64,000 nt of DNA from Synaphobranchus kaupii (GCA_029718625.1 CM056389.1:17709670-17773669); one strand, 5' to 3'. Numbered from the stretch's first letter, positions 35,901 to 46,054 are shown. A program made the numbers and translations. Notes: generated from the sequence alone by a model not told the origin.

Positions 35901-37839
35901 CATGTCTTCGGCCATTTTGCATTCCAGTAATACACAGTGTGCTTGTAAGCCATCGTAAGCTTGTTTTATTTCCTCTTCCAGGTCCCATGTGTGACCTCTT
36001 GTGGTCAGATCCTCAGCCTCAGGTTGGTTGGCAGCCCTCCTGCTTGTGCGTGTGCTAGCCAGCGCTGTGCATTTTGTGTTTTCTCCAGTAAACCAGCCCA
36101 CCATTAATATGCAGCATCTGTGTTGTATAGCCTAGTATTGGCATGCTGATGAGCCCCGTCTACATGATGTCACTACTCACGAGTTAACCCTTTCATGCAT
36201 GAATTATTACAAAACAGAGCAATATATTTTTTCACATCAAACTCCGCATGCGTTTCACCCGCCTAGGTCACAGAAATGTGCCCCAAATGGCCCCTTGAAA
36301 ACATAGACCACACATGCAGATTACAACTCTTAATGCATGATGTCCACTTCAGTGGACAGAAGGTTTTTTCGTATACAATACAAGAACTACGGTAATTTGT
36401 TGTTATAAATATAACTAATTCTGCTCCTTGCATCTTCCCTAATAAGAATATATATTTTTAACATGCTCTGTTATCTGGGAATAGAAGGTTTTCACAGCTA
36501 CACCAGAGGGAGTTTGTATGTTTCCACCTCCACCTGCTATTTTGACCTTCGCTGTCTCAAAACTAGAAAAGCCAATAAAATGGAACAAGATGGAGCATAT
36601 CAAAATTTGGAGATCACAAATGTTTTTGACTGTTAAAATAGACTTTGAAAAGCCTGTCCACTTTAGTGGACTCCATGCATGAAAGGGTTAATGTTATAAG
36701 CCTGACCTAGTCTCACTTGTCAGTTATAACTTGTGTTATAACATGTTTGTACTGTGAACCTGGCCAGGTTGACATACCTGGCCAGGTGATGAGTCAACCC
36801 AACGTCCGGGCATATGCTTTGCTAATAAACCCCCGGATCAGTTGCTACGAATTATGTTGTGTCGGTGTGCGTGCAATTGCAAGTGGTGATTCAAGCTGAC
36901 TCAACCTTTGAGCATATAACGTATTGGAGGCTAAAACATGCTTAAACCGTTCACATCGCCGGAAACCAATCTCAAAACCTGCTGCTTCCCTTTCCAGATG
37001 ACCTAGATGCACATTGGAAATACCAGAAACCGAAAAAAACATAAACGGCTTCCATATGTTTGCCCCCATTTCTCTAGCCTATATTTTCTACACTCTTATG
37101 ACTGGCATGCCAAGTATGCATTTTAGTTTTTGTCTTGGTTTTTAATTTTTTTTTTTTATTAGCTTGATAATGAATCATAATTAGCCATTAATCATATTAT
37201 TATCAAATGATACTAATTTGTCACTAAATGCTGCTTTTGTGTCAGTAATAAGTGAGAACACTTCAGAGCTAATGGAGGACAAAAATTGAAAGCATAGATG
37301 CAGAGATGTGCACCTCTGCAACAGCTGTGGGAAGTGAACACCTCTGCTCAAAGTGAAGTGAACAGCTGAATAAAATAGAAGATCATTGAAAGTGGTCTAG
37401 AATCCAACACGTTGCAAGTTTTTCACTAATCACATTCCACTGTACTACATAGACAAGATCAACTCCAATTGTCGGCGACCAAAATGTTTTCTGATTTCTT
37501 ATGCATTTGTTGGTGTGTGCTCACTTATTACTGATAGAACAGTGAAATGTAATTTATGATTTATTAGCATTTTATAAAAATAACAAAATAATAAAAATGA
37601 CTAACAGGAAATTATGGTTGATTGGCAATAATTATAAAGAAAAACAAGCCATTATATAAAATGTACATGTGGCACAAGATTCACAAAACAGCATAGGTAA
37701 TCAGGTTAGGAACAGAGGTTGAGGTTTTGCGTAGCAAGCATGTGGCCGGTCTTTTATATTTTCTGGGAAAACTGGGTGTTTCCGATGGATAGGGAAGTGG
37801 GTGGTGGAGACTAGTATTAAACCCCACCATTCGCCGATG

Positions 37840-37885
<46 letters not shown>

Positions 37886-39505
37886 CATGTTTTCCCCAGA
37901 ACGGACGGTCGGTCAGCAAGCGCGGCGTGAGCTGTCAGTTCGGGCCGGGACGTGACGGAGCGCTTCCTGGACCAGAACAAGCTGCAGTACATTGTTCGCA
38001 GTCACGAGGTGAAGGGCGAAGGTTACGAGGTCACTCACTCAGGGAAGTGCATCACCGTCTTCTCAGCACCCAACTACTGGTACGCCACTTCTCAAACTCC
38101 TCTCTGTGCCCGTGGTGTCACCGTAAAATGTCATTTTCTATGTAATTTAATGTAATGTAATTATTTCCTCCATTTACCATTGCATGGTCATGGTTTAGTC
38201 ACGGTGGACTGCGATCCACCTTTATTGCGGTTATAAGTTATTACAGCTGTACAGTACATGGAGCTGGATAACCTGCACTGTGTAAAAATAAAGGAGGTTA
38301 TAATGCATGACAAAAATGGGAATGAAAGGTGTTTGGTGGTATTTGGTTTATTTGAATACATATTAGTGGTCGACCGATATGGGTTTTTCAGTGGCCGGTG
38401 CCAATATTTAGAGAGCAGGGCGGCCGATGGCCTATATGTAATGCCCATATGATTGTGGGCGGCCGATGGCCGATAATGCTGATGATATCTGATAAAATAT
38501 GATTTCAATATAATAACAGATGAGACACAAAATTGCTGAACTTAAATGAACATTAATTTAACACTCATGTATTCACTTGAACACAAAAAATATTTGAATA
38601 TGTGCATTGTCTCCGTTTGCTCTCTGTAGATCCGCACTCTAAAAAAATGTCCACAAGTAATCAAAAAACTGAGATCTGTAAAAATAGACTTTTATAAATA
38701 AAAAATAAAAAGGTTTTAGTGCACTTAACAGCATTTATCAGCAGATAACAACAGCATCTCCTTGTTTCTGAGAGAACGAAAATAATACTACTTGCCAAAA
38801 GTATTAATGTTTTCTTTGTATGTGACTTGTATTGTCAATAAAAGATGTAAAAAAATTATATATATATTTATTTATTTATTTTTGATAATTGGCCAATGCC
38901 GATCATATCAAAATGTCATTATTCGGCCCGATTAATCGGTCGACCTCTACTACGTACTCCCCTGGTCCCTGACCCAGTACTAGATGTGTCATGTTAGCAG
39001 TGCCTCTGTCTCCCCCTAGTGACCAGATGGGTAACAAAGGAGCATATATCCACCTCAGGGGATCCGACCTCAAGCCAGAGTTTCACCAGTTCACTGCTGT
39101 GGTCAGTAAAATCCCGCTTGTTGTCAGTACAGATTTTGTTGCTTGTATTCATTGTGGCTTCAATGAGGCTTTTAATTGCTCTTATTTTAATTTTCTTTTT
39201 ATAGCTTGTTTCACTCCCTGCCAGAACTGTTATCGCAACAATCAGTATATGGTGTGAAACCTTGTGTGGATGTGGGGGATGGTCTAAAAATGTATTACTT
39301 TCAGCAGTCGTATTGCGTGTTACGCCTGTTGTGGTCTAAAAAGACCCTGGGTCGCCACTTGAATTACTGTGTGGTATTTGGTGTGATATGAGTCTTTTCT
39401 CTCGCTCACGCTTGCTCTCTCTCTCTCTCTCCCTCTCTGCAGCCTCATCCGAATGTTAAGCCCATGGCGTACGCAAACTCCCTCATGCAGATGGGGATGA
39501 TGTAG
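20442..39505 (+). CDS. ppp5c: Serine/threonine protein phosphatase 5, 13 exons (frame broken in exon 11)
   Basis: PP5 is a PPP-family metallophosphatase with an N-terminal TPR domain that binds the Hsp90 C-terminus and autoinhibits the catalytic domain. Exons: 20442-20535, 22947-23188, 31677-31824, 32018-32139, 32285-32350, 32780-32878, 33501-33606, 33833-33975, 34802-34889, 35982-36022, 37900-38079, 39020-39101, 39443-39505. All introns are GT-AG and phases match at every junction, except that exon 11 has one base too many. Corrected length is about 490 aa, close to the family's roughly 500. Visible motifs: TPR helices in exons 1-3 ([39 protein letters not shown]), [37 protein letters not shown], and the C-terminal helix ending MGMM. 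Start: the first ATG has a good context; a second ATG 11 codons on gives an MAEGER start. No other gene overlaps on this strand. Confidence 0.96.
20700..21620. repeat. Cluster of GCTAGC / AACGTTA motifs in ppp5c intron 1
   Basis: At least nine short clusters such as taacgttagctagctag, tagctagctagctagct, gctagctaacg and gttaacgtta occur in under 1 kb, on both strands because the motifs are self-complementary. Not a simple tandem array. Function unknown; such clusters occur in several teleost genomes. Confidence 0.8.
22947..23188 (+). CDS. ppp5c: ppp5c exon 2 (TPR repeats)
   Basis: Acceptor ccgtttcag. Two bases complete an Asp codon, then 80 codons through [12 protein letters not shown]. Donor ACG|GTGAGT. 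The open frame continues upstream of the acceptor (22781 onward), but that part is intronic read-through with no TPR similarity. Confidence 0.95.
23355..24003 (+). repeat. Second copy of segment B, inside ppp5c intron 2
   Basis: Matches 18734-19395 (both begin gaatatggtataacttt within a few bases of the junction) with a few percent differences. It ends at gaatttgcttataatt, after which the sequences diverge. Confidence 0.95.
24004..24469. other. ppp5c intron 2, nothing recognised
   Basis: Unremarkable intronic sequence between segment B and a SINE. Confidence 0.5.
24470..24690 (+). mobile_element. tRNA-derived SINE
   Basis: The head (agcataatggttagggaactg ... ggtttcagttcc) resembles tRNA A- and B-box promoter sequence. 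The tail has cgctctggataggagcgttt then gataaatgcc, the L2-related 3' tail common to many fish SINEs, ending in an AATGTAATGTAA-like run. Related heads occur at 41280 and 46055. Confidence 0.75.
24691..26428. other. ppp5c intron 2 with a C19 run; GC-rich block before the minisatellite
   Basis: No exon seen. A 19-base C run lies at 26155-26173. A compact GC/CpG-rich block (about 26200-26428) containing taatttagagctccgcggct leads straight into the 52-bp array. Confidence 0.5.
26429..28718 (+). repeat. 52-bp minisatellite, about 44 units
   Basis: Head-to-tail 52-bp units (phrases gaagagtcccagtgtgtttc, tgtagctctgcctgtcc, tacacc) at a strict 52-bp spacing inside ppp5c intron 2. Units vary at a few fixed positions (ccg/cca/ccc before tacac; cctgagg, cccgagg, cctaagg, cccgcag; agtaaag versus agtgaag). 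A stray related piece lies at about 28770-28806. On the minus strand the unit has no stop in most copies, giving long open frames that shift through all three frames every three units; I regard these as non-coding. Confidence 0.97.
28810..29129. other. ppp5c intron 2 between minisatellite and LINE
   Basis: No exon seen. cccgggttcaaatccaggac near 29089-29108 looks like a tRNA B box, so a degraded SINE fragment is possible. Confidence 0.35.
29651..29720 (+). repeat. G-rich tandem repeat, possible G-quadruplex
   Basis: About three units of 21-22 bp, each with gtggggaaggggtgggg, inside the LINE 3'UTR. Many runs of four or more G are spaced by one to three bases. Confidence 0.85.
29937..31022 (-). 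CDS. LINE reverse transcriptase (C-terminal part), open 361 codons
   Basis: The frame contains [13 protein letters not shown] at residues 48-60, the catalytic [10 protein letters not shown] box from residue 80, [13 protein letters not shown], and the downstream region typical of L2/CR1-like RTs ([34 protein letters not shown]). The first residues correspond to the middle of the RT domain, so the N-terminal endonuclease and early RT motifs are absent. No internal stop or frameshift across 361 codons suggests a recent insertion. Full ORF2 of the family would be far longer. Confidence 0.88.
   Translation of the reverse strand: MISCCDYLGCVGLNGQALAWFRSYLYNRKQFVKINEVSSSYSVMKYGIPQGSVLGPVLFSLYMLPLGDIIRAHGVDFHCYADDTQIYISMKPGEALPFSRLEACIADIKAWMLSNFLLLNSEKTEMLVLGPKKQREKLGTSTLNFDGCLIVPNSAVKDLGVTIDPDLTFSAHIKNISRVAFFQLRNIAKIRHFLSIGDAEKLIHAFVTSRLDYCNALLSGCPKSLLNNLQLVQNAAARILTRTKKYEHITPVLASLHWLPIKFRIDFKIFLLTFKALNGLAPVYICNLLLPYKPKRSLRSQDAGYLVVPRISKNLTGGRAFSYRAPLLWNTLPKLIRESDTVSIFKSRLKTHLYDQAYNEL
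31023..31600. other. End of ppp5c intron 2, nothing recognised
   Basis: Intronic sequence with a T-rich run near 31491-31510. No exon or transposon end identified. Confidence 0.5.
31601..31674 (+). repeat. GT microsatellite (37 units) at the exon 3 acceptor
   Basis: Pure GT run ending two bases before exon 3 (…gtgt|ag|gta). It takes the place where a polypyrimidine tract is expected; the nearest pyrimidine run (cctgtttccc) lies about 80 bp upstream of the splice site. Confidence 0.97.
31677..31824 (+). CDS. ppp5c: ppp5c exon 3
   Basis: Encodes [20 protein letters not shown] to SLDIENM plus one base: the last TPR helix and the start of the linker. The acceptor AG is immediately preceded by a 74-bp GT microsatellite. 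Confidence 0.95.
32018..32139 (+). CDS. ppp5c: ppp5c exon 4
   Basis: Two bases plus 40 codons: [19 protein letters not shown] to LHRKCAYQ. Joins TPR and catalytic domains. The split codon reads Met where many relatives have Thr. Confidence 0.94.
32285..32350 (+). CDS. ppp5c: ppp5c exon 5
   Basis: 22 codons, [20 protein letters not shown] plus KE. Phase 0 at both ends, with clean AG and GTAAGG sites. Confidence 0.94.
32780..32878 (+). CDS. ppp5c: ppp5c exon 6 (metal-binding GDTHG)
   Basis: 33 codons containing [20 protein letters not shown]; Asp and His of GDTHG bind the catalytic metals. The donor (tat|gtatcc) is followed within about 25 bases by a long GTCT tract. Confidence 0.95.
32900..33055 (+). 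repeat. GTCT/GT-rich tetranucleotide repeat, ppp5c intron 6
   Basis: Interrupted (TCTG)n/(TGTC)n tract starting about 20 bp after the exon 6 donor. All predicted Cys-Leu-Ser-Val or Thr-Asp-Arg-Gln proteins here are repeat artefacts. Confidence 0.95.
33501..33606 (+). CDS. ppp5c: ppp5c exon 7 (GDFVDRG)
   Basis: 35 codons plus one base: [20 protein letters not shown] to FYLLR. GDFVDRG supplies the bridging Asp and substrate-binding Arg of the PPP fold. Confidence 0.95.
33833..33975 (+). CDS. ppp5c: ppp5c exon 8 (GNHE)
   Basis: Completes Gly, then [20 protein letters not shown] to CINSQVL. Asn and His of GNHE are metal ligand and catalytic acid. The exon ends CTG|GTGAG, and a transposon begins five bases into the intron (33981). 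Confidence 0.95.
33981..34718. mobile_element. hAT-like non-autonomous element inserted in the exon 8 splice donor
   Basis: 738 bp with ends tagggatg... and ...catcccta, each followed internally by a TGTTAA/TTAACA match. It is flanked by 8-bp direct repeats ctggtgag (33973-33980) and ccggtgag (34719-34726), 7 of 8 identical; 8-bp target duplications are characteristic of hAT elements. No transposase frame. Removing the element and one repeat leaves an 80-bp intron, a typical compact teleost length, which supports the boundaries. Confidence 0.8.
34802..34889 (+). CDS. ppp5c: ppp5c exon 9 (HGG)
   Basis: 29 codons plus one base: [20 protein letters not shown] to PPDS. His of HGG is a metal ligand. 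Acceptor catcgtag. Confidence 0.95.
34890..35981. other. ppp5c intron 9, nothing recognised
   Basis: About 1.1 kb of intron without recognisable transposon ends or conserved blocks. A short C run lies near 35325-35333. Confidence 0.5.
35982..36022 (+). CDS. ppp5c: ppp5c exon 10
   Basis: A 41-bp exon: two bases complete Gly, then [13 protein letters not shown]. Flanked by tcttccag and cag|gttggt. Confidence 0.94.
36188..36687. mobile_element. piggyBac-like MITE in ppp5c intron 10
   Basis: 500 bp, flanked exactly by TTAA (36184-36187 and 36688-36691). Inverted ends ccctttcatgcatgaa / catgcatgaaaggg. Internal gtccacttcagtggac palindrome near the left end and a matching ccactttagtgga near the right. 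A TTAA target with CCCTTT-type ends is diagnostic of piggyBac-related elements. No coding capacity. Confidence 0.85.
37243..37534. repeat. Inverted-repeat segment in ppp5c intron 10
   Basis: cagtaataagtgagaacac at 37243-37261 faces gtgtgctcacttattactg at 37516-37534. Probably a small DNA element; no convincing target duplication, so the superfamily is open. Confidence 0.55.
37843..37882 (+). repeat. CT microsatellite upstream of ppp5c exon 11
   Basis: 20 CT units ending 17 bp before exon 11; they probably serve as the polypyrimidine tract. Confidence 0.95.
37900..38079 (+). pseudogene. ppp5c: ppp5c exon 11 with a one-base frameshift
   Basis: Begins [16 protein letters not shown]. An extra G in the run at 37947-37949 then shifts the frame. 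The expected continuation ([11 protein letters not shown], then [17 protein letters not shown]) is intact one frame over. The exon is 180 bp, whereas the phases of its neighbours require 179. It holds the last catalytic His (RSHEV). Either an assembly or sequencing error or a real null allele; the rest of the gene looks functional, so error is likelier. Only this exon is marked as broken. Confidence 0.9.
38364..38949. mobile_element. Inverted-repeat DNA element in ppp5c intron 11
   Basis: 586 bp with ends tagtggtcgaccgatat and attaatcggtcgacctcta, a terminal motif widespread in fish DNA elements. Imperfect 8-bp flanks (atacatat/ctacgtac, 5 of 8). Possibly hAT-like. No transposase. Confidence 0.7.
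39020..39101 (+). CDS. ppp5c: ppp5c exon 12
   Basis: One base completes the Cys of SAPNYC, then [20 protein letters not shown] to FTAV. Donor GTG|GTCAGT. Confidence 0.94.
39443..39505 (+). CDS. ppp5c: ppp5c exon 13 with stop
   Basis: [20 protein letters not shown] then TAG: the C-terminal helix that helps hold the TPR domain over the active site. The acceptor is preceded by a CT-rich tract. Confidence 0.95.
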   Translation, partial: PHPNVKPMAYANSLMQMGMM

Positions 39506-40600
39506 CAACGTAGCGACCCTGTCTGTGTGCGACCGTAACATCCCACCCTCTCCTCCGTTTCTCCGTCTGACTGTTTTTTTTTTATTTTTTATTCTAATTT
39601 AACGAACGGCAAGCTCCTCCCACTCCACCTGTGTGTGTGTGCGTGTGTGTGTGTGTGTGCGTGTGTGTCCCACAAAGGGGTGTTGTTACTTCCCCCGCAC
39701 CAGCCCAAACTGGAATGTGCACTTCAACAGTAACTGTGTAACGGATGAAACTGAAAGTGCCCTTTGCTGGCCCCCTTTGAGGGAAGCCCAAAATCCAGTT
39801 GATTCTGCTGCAGAAATCTGGGGCCACTTGCGATCGACGGCGGGTGCCGCTTGCATCTGGAGCTGCTCTGTACACAAGACCTGCAGTAGAATAGATTGGA
39901 CGTTTGGGGCCTTTATGCCGCCTGACTTGAAGGTTTGAGTTGGCAAATTGTGCTGTTATTCATCCCTGTTAGGACGGCTGTTTAGCTGGTGAGAACAGCT
40001 TTTGTGTACGTGTGCATGTGAATATGGGTGAGTGAGCGAGCGAGCGAGCGAGCTTGGTAGCGTGTTTGTCAGTGAGAGCTGGAATGTGAGGGTATGGTCA
40101 GGTTATAATCAGCCCAGCTCTTTCAAGAGAATATATATTCCTCCTCCTCAAATTTCAACCTGAAAATGAACAGCTCTGTTCTTTCAAAAGAGAAAAAGAA
40201 GGCGTGGCCACATTGCTGCGCCCAAAGGCGTGTCAGTAAGGCAAAGGTATCGAGGGCACAGGTCACGCTCGTCCTGACGTTCCCTAAGAGGTCGTTATCC
40301 CGTTACTGTTCTTTCGCACTACCAGCCCCGCGCACACACCTGTCTATTAAAATCCTCTAATAAACACGACAGAACACAGTCTCATCCCTTACATGCGTGT
40401 CTGTTCAGTGACATCACCCCCCCTTGCGGTTTGACAGTGATGTCCCGACTTTTAGAACCCATCTTCCTGTTTCTACAGCGCACAGCAACATTGTCCTGAG
40501 CTTTATAGATAATGTTATACAAATGTGTATGTATATATATATACTGTATATCATTTAATATTCCAGTGTACATGTTTGGGGTGGGGAAGGCAAAATAAAG
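39506..40600 (+). other. ppp5c 3'UTR with two candidate poly(A) signals
   Basis: Begins after TAG. AATAAA occurs at 40359-40364 and again at 40594-40599. A GT/CG-containing short repeat lies at 39630-39668 and a (GAGC)n run near 40031-40052. Which signal is used cannot be told from sequence. Confidence 0.6.
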
Positions 40601-41259
40601 AATGGTCATCAGTGATTTTAAAGATCTAAGAATATTGCGTTTGTTTTAAGATAGTTTTGCATATTGAGTAACTTATTTAATTTCTTTAATGCCTAATGAC
40701 TTGTTTTTCAGTCCCTTTCAAAGCACATGCATTTATTACCTGGCTGCAGTCAGAATTTCAGGAGCGTTGCACCATTTACCAAACCTATGAGGTGGTAACA
40801 TTTCCCCTCACGCTTTGAACACAATGCCACGTGTGGGTCATCGAGTGTGCATTAATAAGCCATTACATTACAATACAATCACTTAGCAGTCGCACTTACC
40901 TAGCACAACGTACAGAAGTGGAGAACATCAGGGTTAGCCCAGAAGTGCAGCCCTGCTTTATGGAGACGGTATTGCAAAGCCACTGCTAAGTGGGATTCGT
41001 GCTATAGTAGGATGACTGTGCACCATGAGGTGCGGTTTGTAACCGGATTAATGATTCCCGAAATCCTGAACCTGTTCTTTGGGAACTGTAAGCCTGACAC
41101 ATCTGATGTATACACTTATCACGTGGCAAGGTGAGTTTACCCTTTTGCCCTCACACACACTTTCAGCACTGTGTAATCCTGTGGAAGATGAAGGCTACAG
41201 TCCTACACAAAGGCTTAGGTGGCTGAGGTCGTGTGAGGCAGGAAATGTGTTGAGATCTC
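40601..41259. other. Intergenic, nothing firm
   Basis: attacattacaatacaatcac near 40862 resembles a reverse-complement SINE tail, but no full element is delimited. Confidence 0.4.
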
Positions 41260-41420
41260 AGCCTGTGCACACCAGATGGCAGTGCAGGACAGTGGTTAGA
41301 GGAACTGGGCTTGTAACTGGGGTTGCTGGTTCGATTCCCAGGTGTGCCACTGCACTGCCGTCGTACTTCCAACCGGGGTGTTAAGCCTGAATTGCTTCAG
41401 CACAACACACACACAAAAGG
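41260..41420 (+). mobile_element. tRNA-derived SINE head (truncated)
   Basis: gacagtggttagaggaactg followed by ctggttcgattcccaggt provides A-box- and B-box-like sequence, then about 70 bp of body ending in a CA run. Same family type as 24470-24690 but lacking the 3' tail. Confidence 0.65.
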
Positions 41421-41521
41421 GTTCCTTTGGTTTGCCTCCATAGGGGAAACCCTTTTTAGTTCTTTATGGAACCCTCTATGATTGGTTGTAAAAAGTGGGA
41501 AAGCTCCCAGAAACCTTGAAC

Positions 41522-42450
41522 TACAACCACAATTCCAAAAAAGCTGGGACAGTATGTAAAATGCACATAAAACCAGAAAGCAGTGATTTGTAAATTCTCT
41601 TTTACACATATTTAATTGAAAATAGTACAAAGAAAATATATTTAATGTTTTACCTTATCAACATTATTGATTTTTGTAAATATATGCTAATTCTGAATTT
41701 AATGCCTGCAACACGTTCCAAAAAAGTTGGGACAGGGCCAAAAAAAAAAAGACTGGGAAGCTCAAAACAACAGGTAAACAGGTGATGCTATCATGCCTGG
41801 GTATAAAAGCATATCAAAAGACTTGATATTTTATTTTCAGGTACTCTTAGAAGCGATACTATAACGTCTGCATTTGAATTGATCTCTATGGGAATTGGGC
41901 GGTGGGACTAGATTAAGATAGAAATTACACAGGAATAGTATGGAACCCATGGCTGGGCTAAATGGCTGTAAGTCAAGTGTCTGAGGTATCAAATGAGCCT
42001 CAAACCATCACTCTGCTGTCAGATATGCAGTAGATATGGATGGATCACTTTAAGGGTTGTTTCTCCTGACTCATTTTCCTATTGAACTCTGGAAAAATAA
42101 GCCAGGAGAAACAACCCTCCAAGTGATCCATCCATATCTACTGCATATCTGGCAGCAGAGTGATGGTTTGGGGCTCATTTGATACCTCAGACACTTGATG
42201 ACTTACAGCCATTTAGGCCAGCCATGGATTCCATACTATTCCTGTGTAATTTCGATCGCAATCTAGTCCCACCGCCCAATTCCTATAGAGATCCATTCAA
42301 TTCAGAGGTTATAGTATTGCTTCTAAGAGTACCTGAAAATAAAAATATCAAGAGTCTTTTGATATGTTTTTATACCCAGTCATGATAGCATCACCTGTTT
42401 ACCTGTGGAACGTTCCAAACAGGTGTTTTTTTTTACTTCCCAGTAGAGTA
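41522..42450. mobile_element. Fold-back DNA element, copy 1
   Basis: A large imperfect palindrome centred near 42090. Left arm: caattccaaaaaagctggga (a widespread teleost DNA-transposon end), then ggtgatgctatcatgcctgg, tgcatttgaattgatctcta and agatatgcagtagatatgga. The right arm carries the complements in reverse order and stops at about 42450, before the outer end. The centre is aagggttgtttctcctga / tcaggagaaacaaccct. No coding capacity. Confidence 0.8.
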
Positions 42451-42466
42451 TGGGTATGCAGTGATA

Positions 42467-42765
42467 CTATAAGGGATACTATAACCTCTGCATTTGAATG
42501 GATCTCTATGAGAAATGGGGGGTAGGACTAGATTAAGCTGTAAATTAGATAGGAAGAGTGTGGAACACATGGTTGGCTAAATGGCTGTAAGTCATCAAGG
42601 GTCTGAGGTATCAAATGAGCCAAAAATCATCACTGCTGCCAGATACAAAGTAGATATGGATAGATCACTTTAAGGGTTGTTTCTCCTGAATTATTTTTCC
42701 ATAGAGTTTAATAGGAAAATGAATCAGGAGAAACAACCCTTAAAGTGATCCATCCATATCTACTC
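42467..42765. mobile_element. Fold-back element, copy 2 (left arm and centre only)
   Basis: Repeats the arm landmarks (tgcatttgaatggatctcta, aaatggctgtaagtcatcaa, gggttgtttctcctga) and the central inversion, then ends soon after the centre with tccatccatatctactccca. Right arm missing. Confidence 0.8.
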
Positions 42766-45700
42766 CCATTTGCCTTTTCACTTAGTCTCCCAATCTACTA
42801 GCCTTTTATTCATAAATACTAAAATTATTTGAGAAAATTATGCTCATTTAGAGCCTGAGGTCTAGTGGCACCAAAATTACCACAAAAATCAGATAAATAA
42901 AAAAGGTATATTTTCTTACATTTTAAACAGCTACCCCACAAATGACCCCCCACACAATACATTTGTATACAAAGTCGGTACCGGACTTTTGAAAACGCAC
43001 TATTATGTTCATTGTGTGTTTACTATTTAGTCCCCACCAAATTAAGAAATGTCATACAGTATCAAGATGAATAAATGAGGTTAACTGGTTTTTAAGAGAT
43101 GTCAAACACTGACTGTTTGGTCTTCTAAATCCTGCTTCTTCTGCAATTATTGGGGCCTTTTCTCTGTTTTCTGGCTAGTAACTTGCCTGCAGAAAATTTT
43201 GACCTGTTTTGCTCTACATCAGGGACACCAATGTATTAACACATTTTACCAATCTTAAAATGCTTTTATTGTACGCTGTCTGTAGTCTAAAATTGCTCGT
43301 CCCTTTCAACCAATACGCCGCTGTGCTTTCCAAGCAGACAGATGTTAAGTCTGATTAATGGGAGACTATTCCACTTGTGGTCAGTTTCGTGGAAACAAAC
43401 AAGGTGCCTGATACTATGCCAGCTGGTACCCCTGATATTTTATGGCTTGGGTAATTAGCAGTGCAACTCCCCGAGGTGTTGGGTGTTAATTTGAAGCTTA
43501 TTAATGTTAATTGGAGAGCATATGTTTTTCCTCAGGGTAACTACAAATAGACCTGGTGCATGAATCAAACGTCGCAGCAATTCCAACGTTTTTTTCCCCC
43601 CCCTCGGTAAGAGATTAGCCGCTGTGTTAAAACCTTCATGCACAACGATTTCCATATTTGTGTTTGGTGCTGTAGCAGGCGTGTATCAGTATCAAGGTGG
43701 GAGGAAACCAATCAAAGCAAGGACATGCTTTTAAGAGACTCAACAGCTGAGCCCACTGTCGTGAGTCAGTTATTAATTCTCCACATAACATTCTCAGGGC
43801 AAGGCTATGCTCCTCTGATCTTCCTTGTTTGGCTCATTCATTTGCCAATACTGCCAGTGAGTAATGAATACGATCCCTTAAAAACATGTTCTTAAAACAC
43901 GGGGCATAACGGTAACTCATTTTCTGGAAATATGAGTTACTTGGAAATTATTTGCATAATTTGGTTCATTTCAGACTGACGTTGCTCAATGTGAAAGATG
44001 GTGCATTGTGGTTTCCTGCCGTCTTGCGACATGGCGGCTGGCACGCTAGTGCCGTCGACCAGAAGACCGCAGAGACCTGACTTCAGCATGTTCTCAGTGT
44101 AAGGTAATGCAACCGTGTGCAAGTTTAGTGCAAAAAGAGATGAGGTGACATGTCCTCACCATTCGAGCTCCCACTGAAGCACTGTCGCACGCATGTTGCT
44201 ATAGAGCTGGATGAGTGTACCTACACGTGAGGCCAGTCCCACTGTTCTTTCATGCCTAAGGATGCAATGTGGACCCGTCTGCTTTGAACTTAGGCTGAAC
44301 CTGCTGATGTTCCACCAGGACGTGTTCTGGAAGCTATATGTAATGACCTTTCCAGTCATAAATGATGGAGGTAATGCTTGTTCCTAATTGTAAATAGGTC
44401 TTGAACGCGGGCCATATTCACAGGCTAGACTTCGCCCTCCCACTAGCTGATTCAATTGTACTACAATTTTGTCGGCATTAGAGTGAGGCGCTCGCTCATT
44501 GCTGTTTAAAAAAAAAAAAGGCGCCGTTTGGTAGGTTTCTCTGTGGGAGTGGGAGTGGGTGTCAATGCTGTGGCTGCCTCCGCTGGACAAAGTGCCATCT
44601 CTGTGTGCCTCACAAAGCCCTGGTGTGTGACACAGTGGCGCTCTGTCCACAGGGTGAAGGGGCATTTTCATTTGAATGGCTCGCTGAAGCCACAGGGAAG
44701 TGGGATGATTTGCAGTTCTTGTTTGTTTGATGTCGTCGCCGCAGCGTTAAGATAATCATCACTTTGAGGCCTGTTTTATGTACACAGGCGTGGGTAGCTG
44801 CGGAGGTCGGAAGGAAATTAACCTGTCCTGGGTTTTTTTTTTTCCTCAGTGCCTTTTTGCCTCTGTCAGGGAAGGCACTAATTCGGCTAGAAGTTGATAT
44901 GCCGTTATGAGCAGCCCTATTTCAAACCATTTTCCTTGGTGAAATAAAAAAGAAATCTTATCTAATCTTGTGGCAATTTAAATGGAATGGATGAGCGGTA
45001 CCAACATCACTGCAGTACAGACACAAAATGGAGTCTGAAATGTTTCAGTTTAAATGATAAGAACTGAAATGTTACAGTTGTCCATATTACAAAATGTCCA
45101 TTCACAAAATGCTGCATTCAGAAAAAATGGCTCTATATACAGTATGCAGTTCTGATAAATGTAGTGAATAGTTTGATGACATTTTATTTATTTTCTTTAT
45201 CTGCAATGTTGTGCATGACTTCAGTATTGAAAAAGGCATTATTGATCTAATGCACATATTGCTCAATGGCATGGTTGGCAGGTCATTGCAACTACAAAAT
45301 GCACTTGTTAATGTATTTTCCAATTCCAATCTTAATATTTCTATTGTGCATGCAAGTACATTCATAGAAACATTCAGACAAACGGATAAAGGAACCTTCC
45401 TGGAACTAAATGTAATCCAAACTGTGCATGTGTTCAATATGAATTGGCATCAGCCATTATAATCAAACTGCATGCGTTCAATATTAATTAGCATCAGCCA
45501 TTATAAGCAAACTTTGGGGCCTCCAAAACAGTAAGAATATGCCTTGCAATAAAGACTATTTACTCTATGCAACCAGCAGGTGTCAGTGCAAACAAATGGG
45601 GGGACTTGCCTCTTTTAAACTGTCCCCGTCTACACAGTTCTGTGTACAAAACAAAGCCGAATTAGAAAAATTCAGTTTTACAAGTTTTACTTGTGCATAT

Positions 45701-45809
45701 ACTGTTTCTGACTTTATGTCATACTAAGGTGTTTAGGCCCTAATTAATTTTGGACCTCTTACATACATATATTCTTTATCACACATATATTCTCATGCTC
45801 ACATACATA
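42766..45809. other. 3-kb gene-free stretch, nothing recognised
   Basis: No exon, RNA gene or delimited transposon identified on either strand. Short open frames (for example 43638-43895, 44384-44671, 45102-45437) lack motifs. Confidence 0.55.
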
Positions 45810-46054
45810 CAGTGAACACCATAAGTCATTGAACAGTGACACATTTTTTGTTATTTTGGTTCTGTACTCTTGCACTTTGAGTTTGAAAGGATACAATGAC
45901 AATGAGACCAGCTGGCTGCGACAGCACTGCCCAGGCCTTTGGGCTCACGGGTTCGAAACGTTCCCATGCTCGTGCTGCTTTCTGCAGACAGGGCAACCTT
46001 TTTGAGCCACCTCTTAGGAATAGGTGCTCCAGCCCTGGCCTGTAAGATCATATG

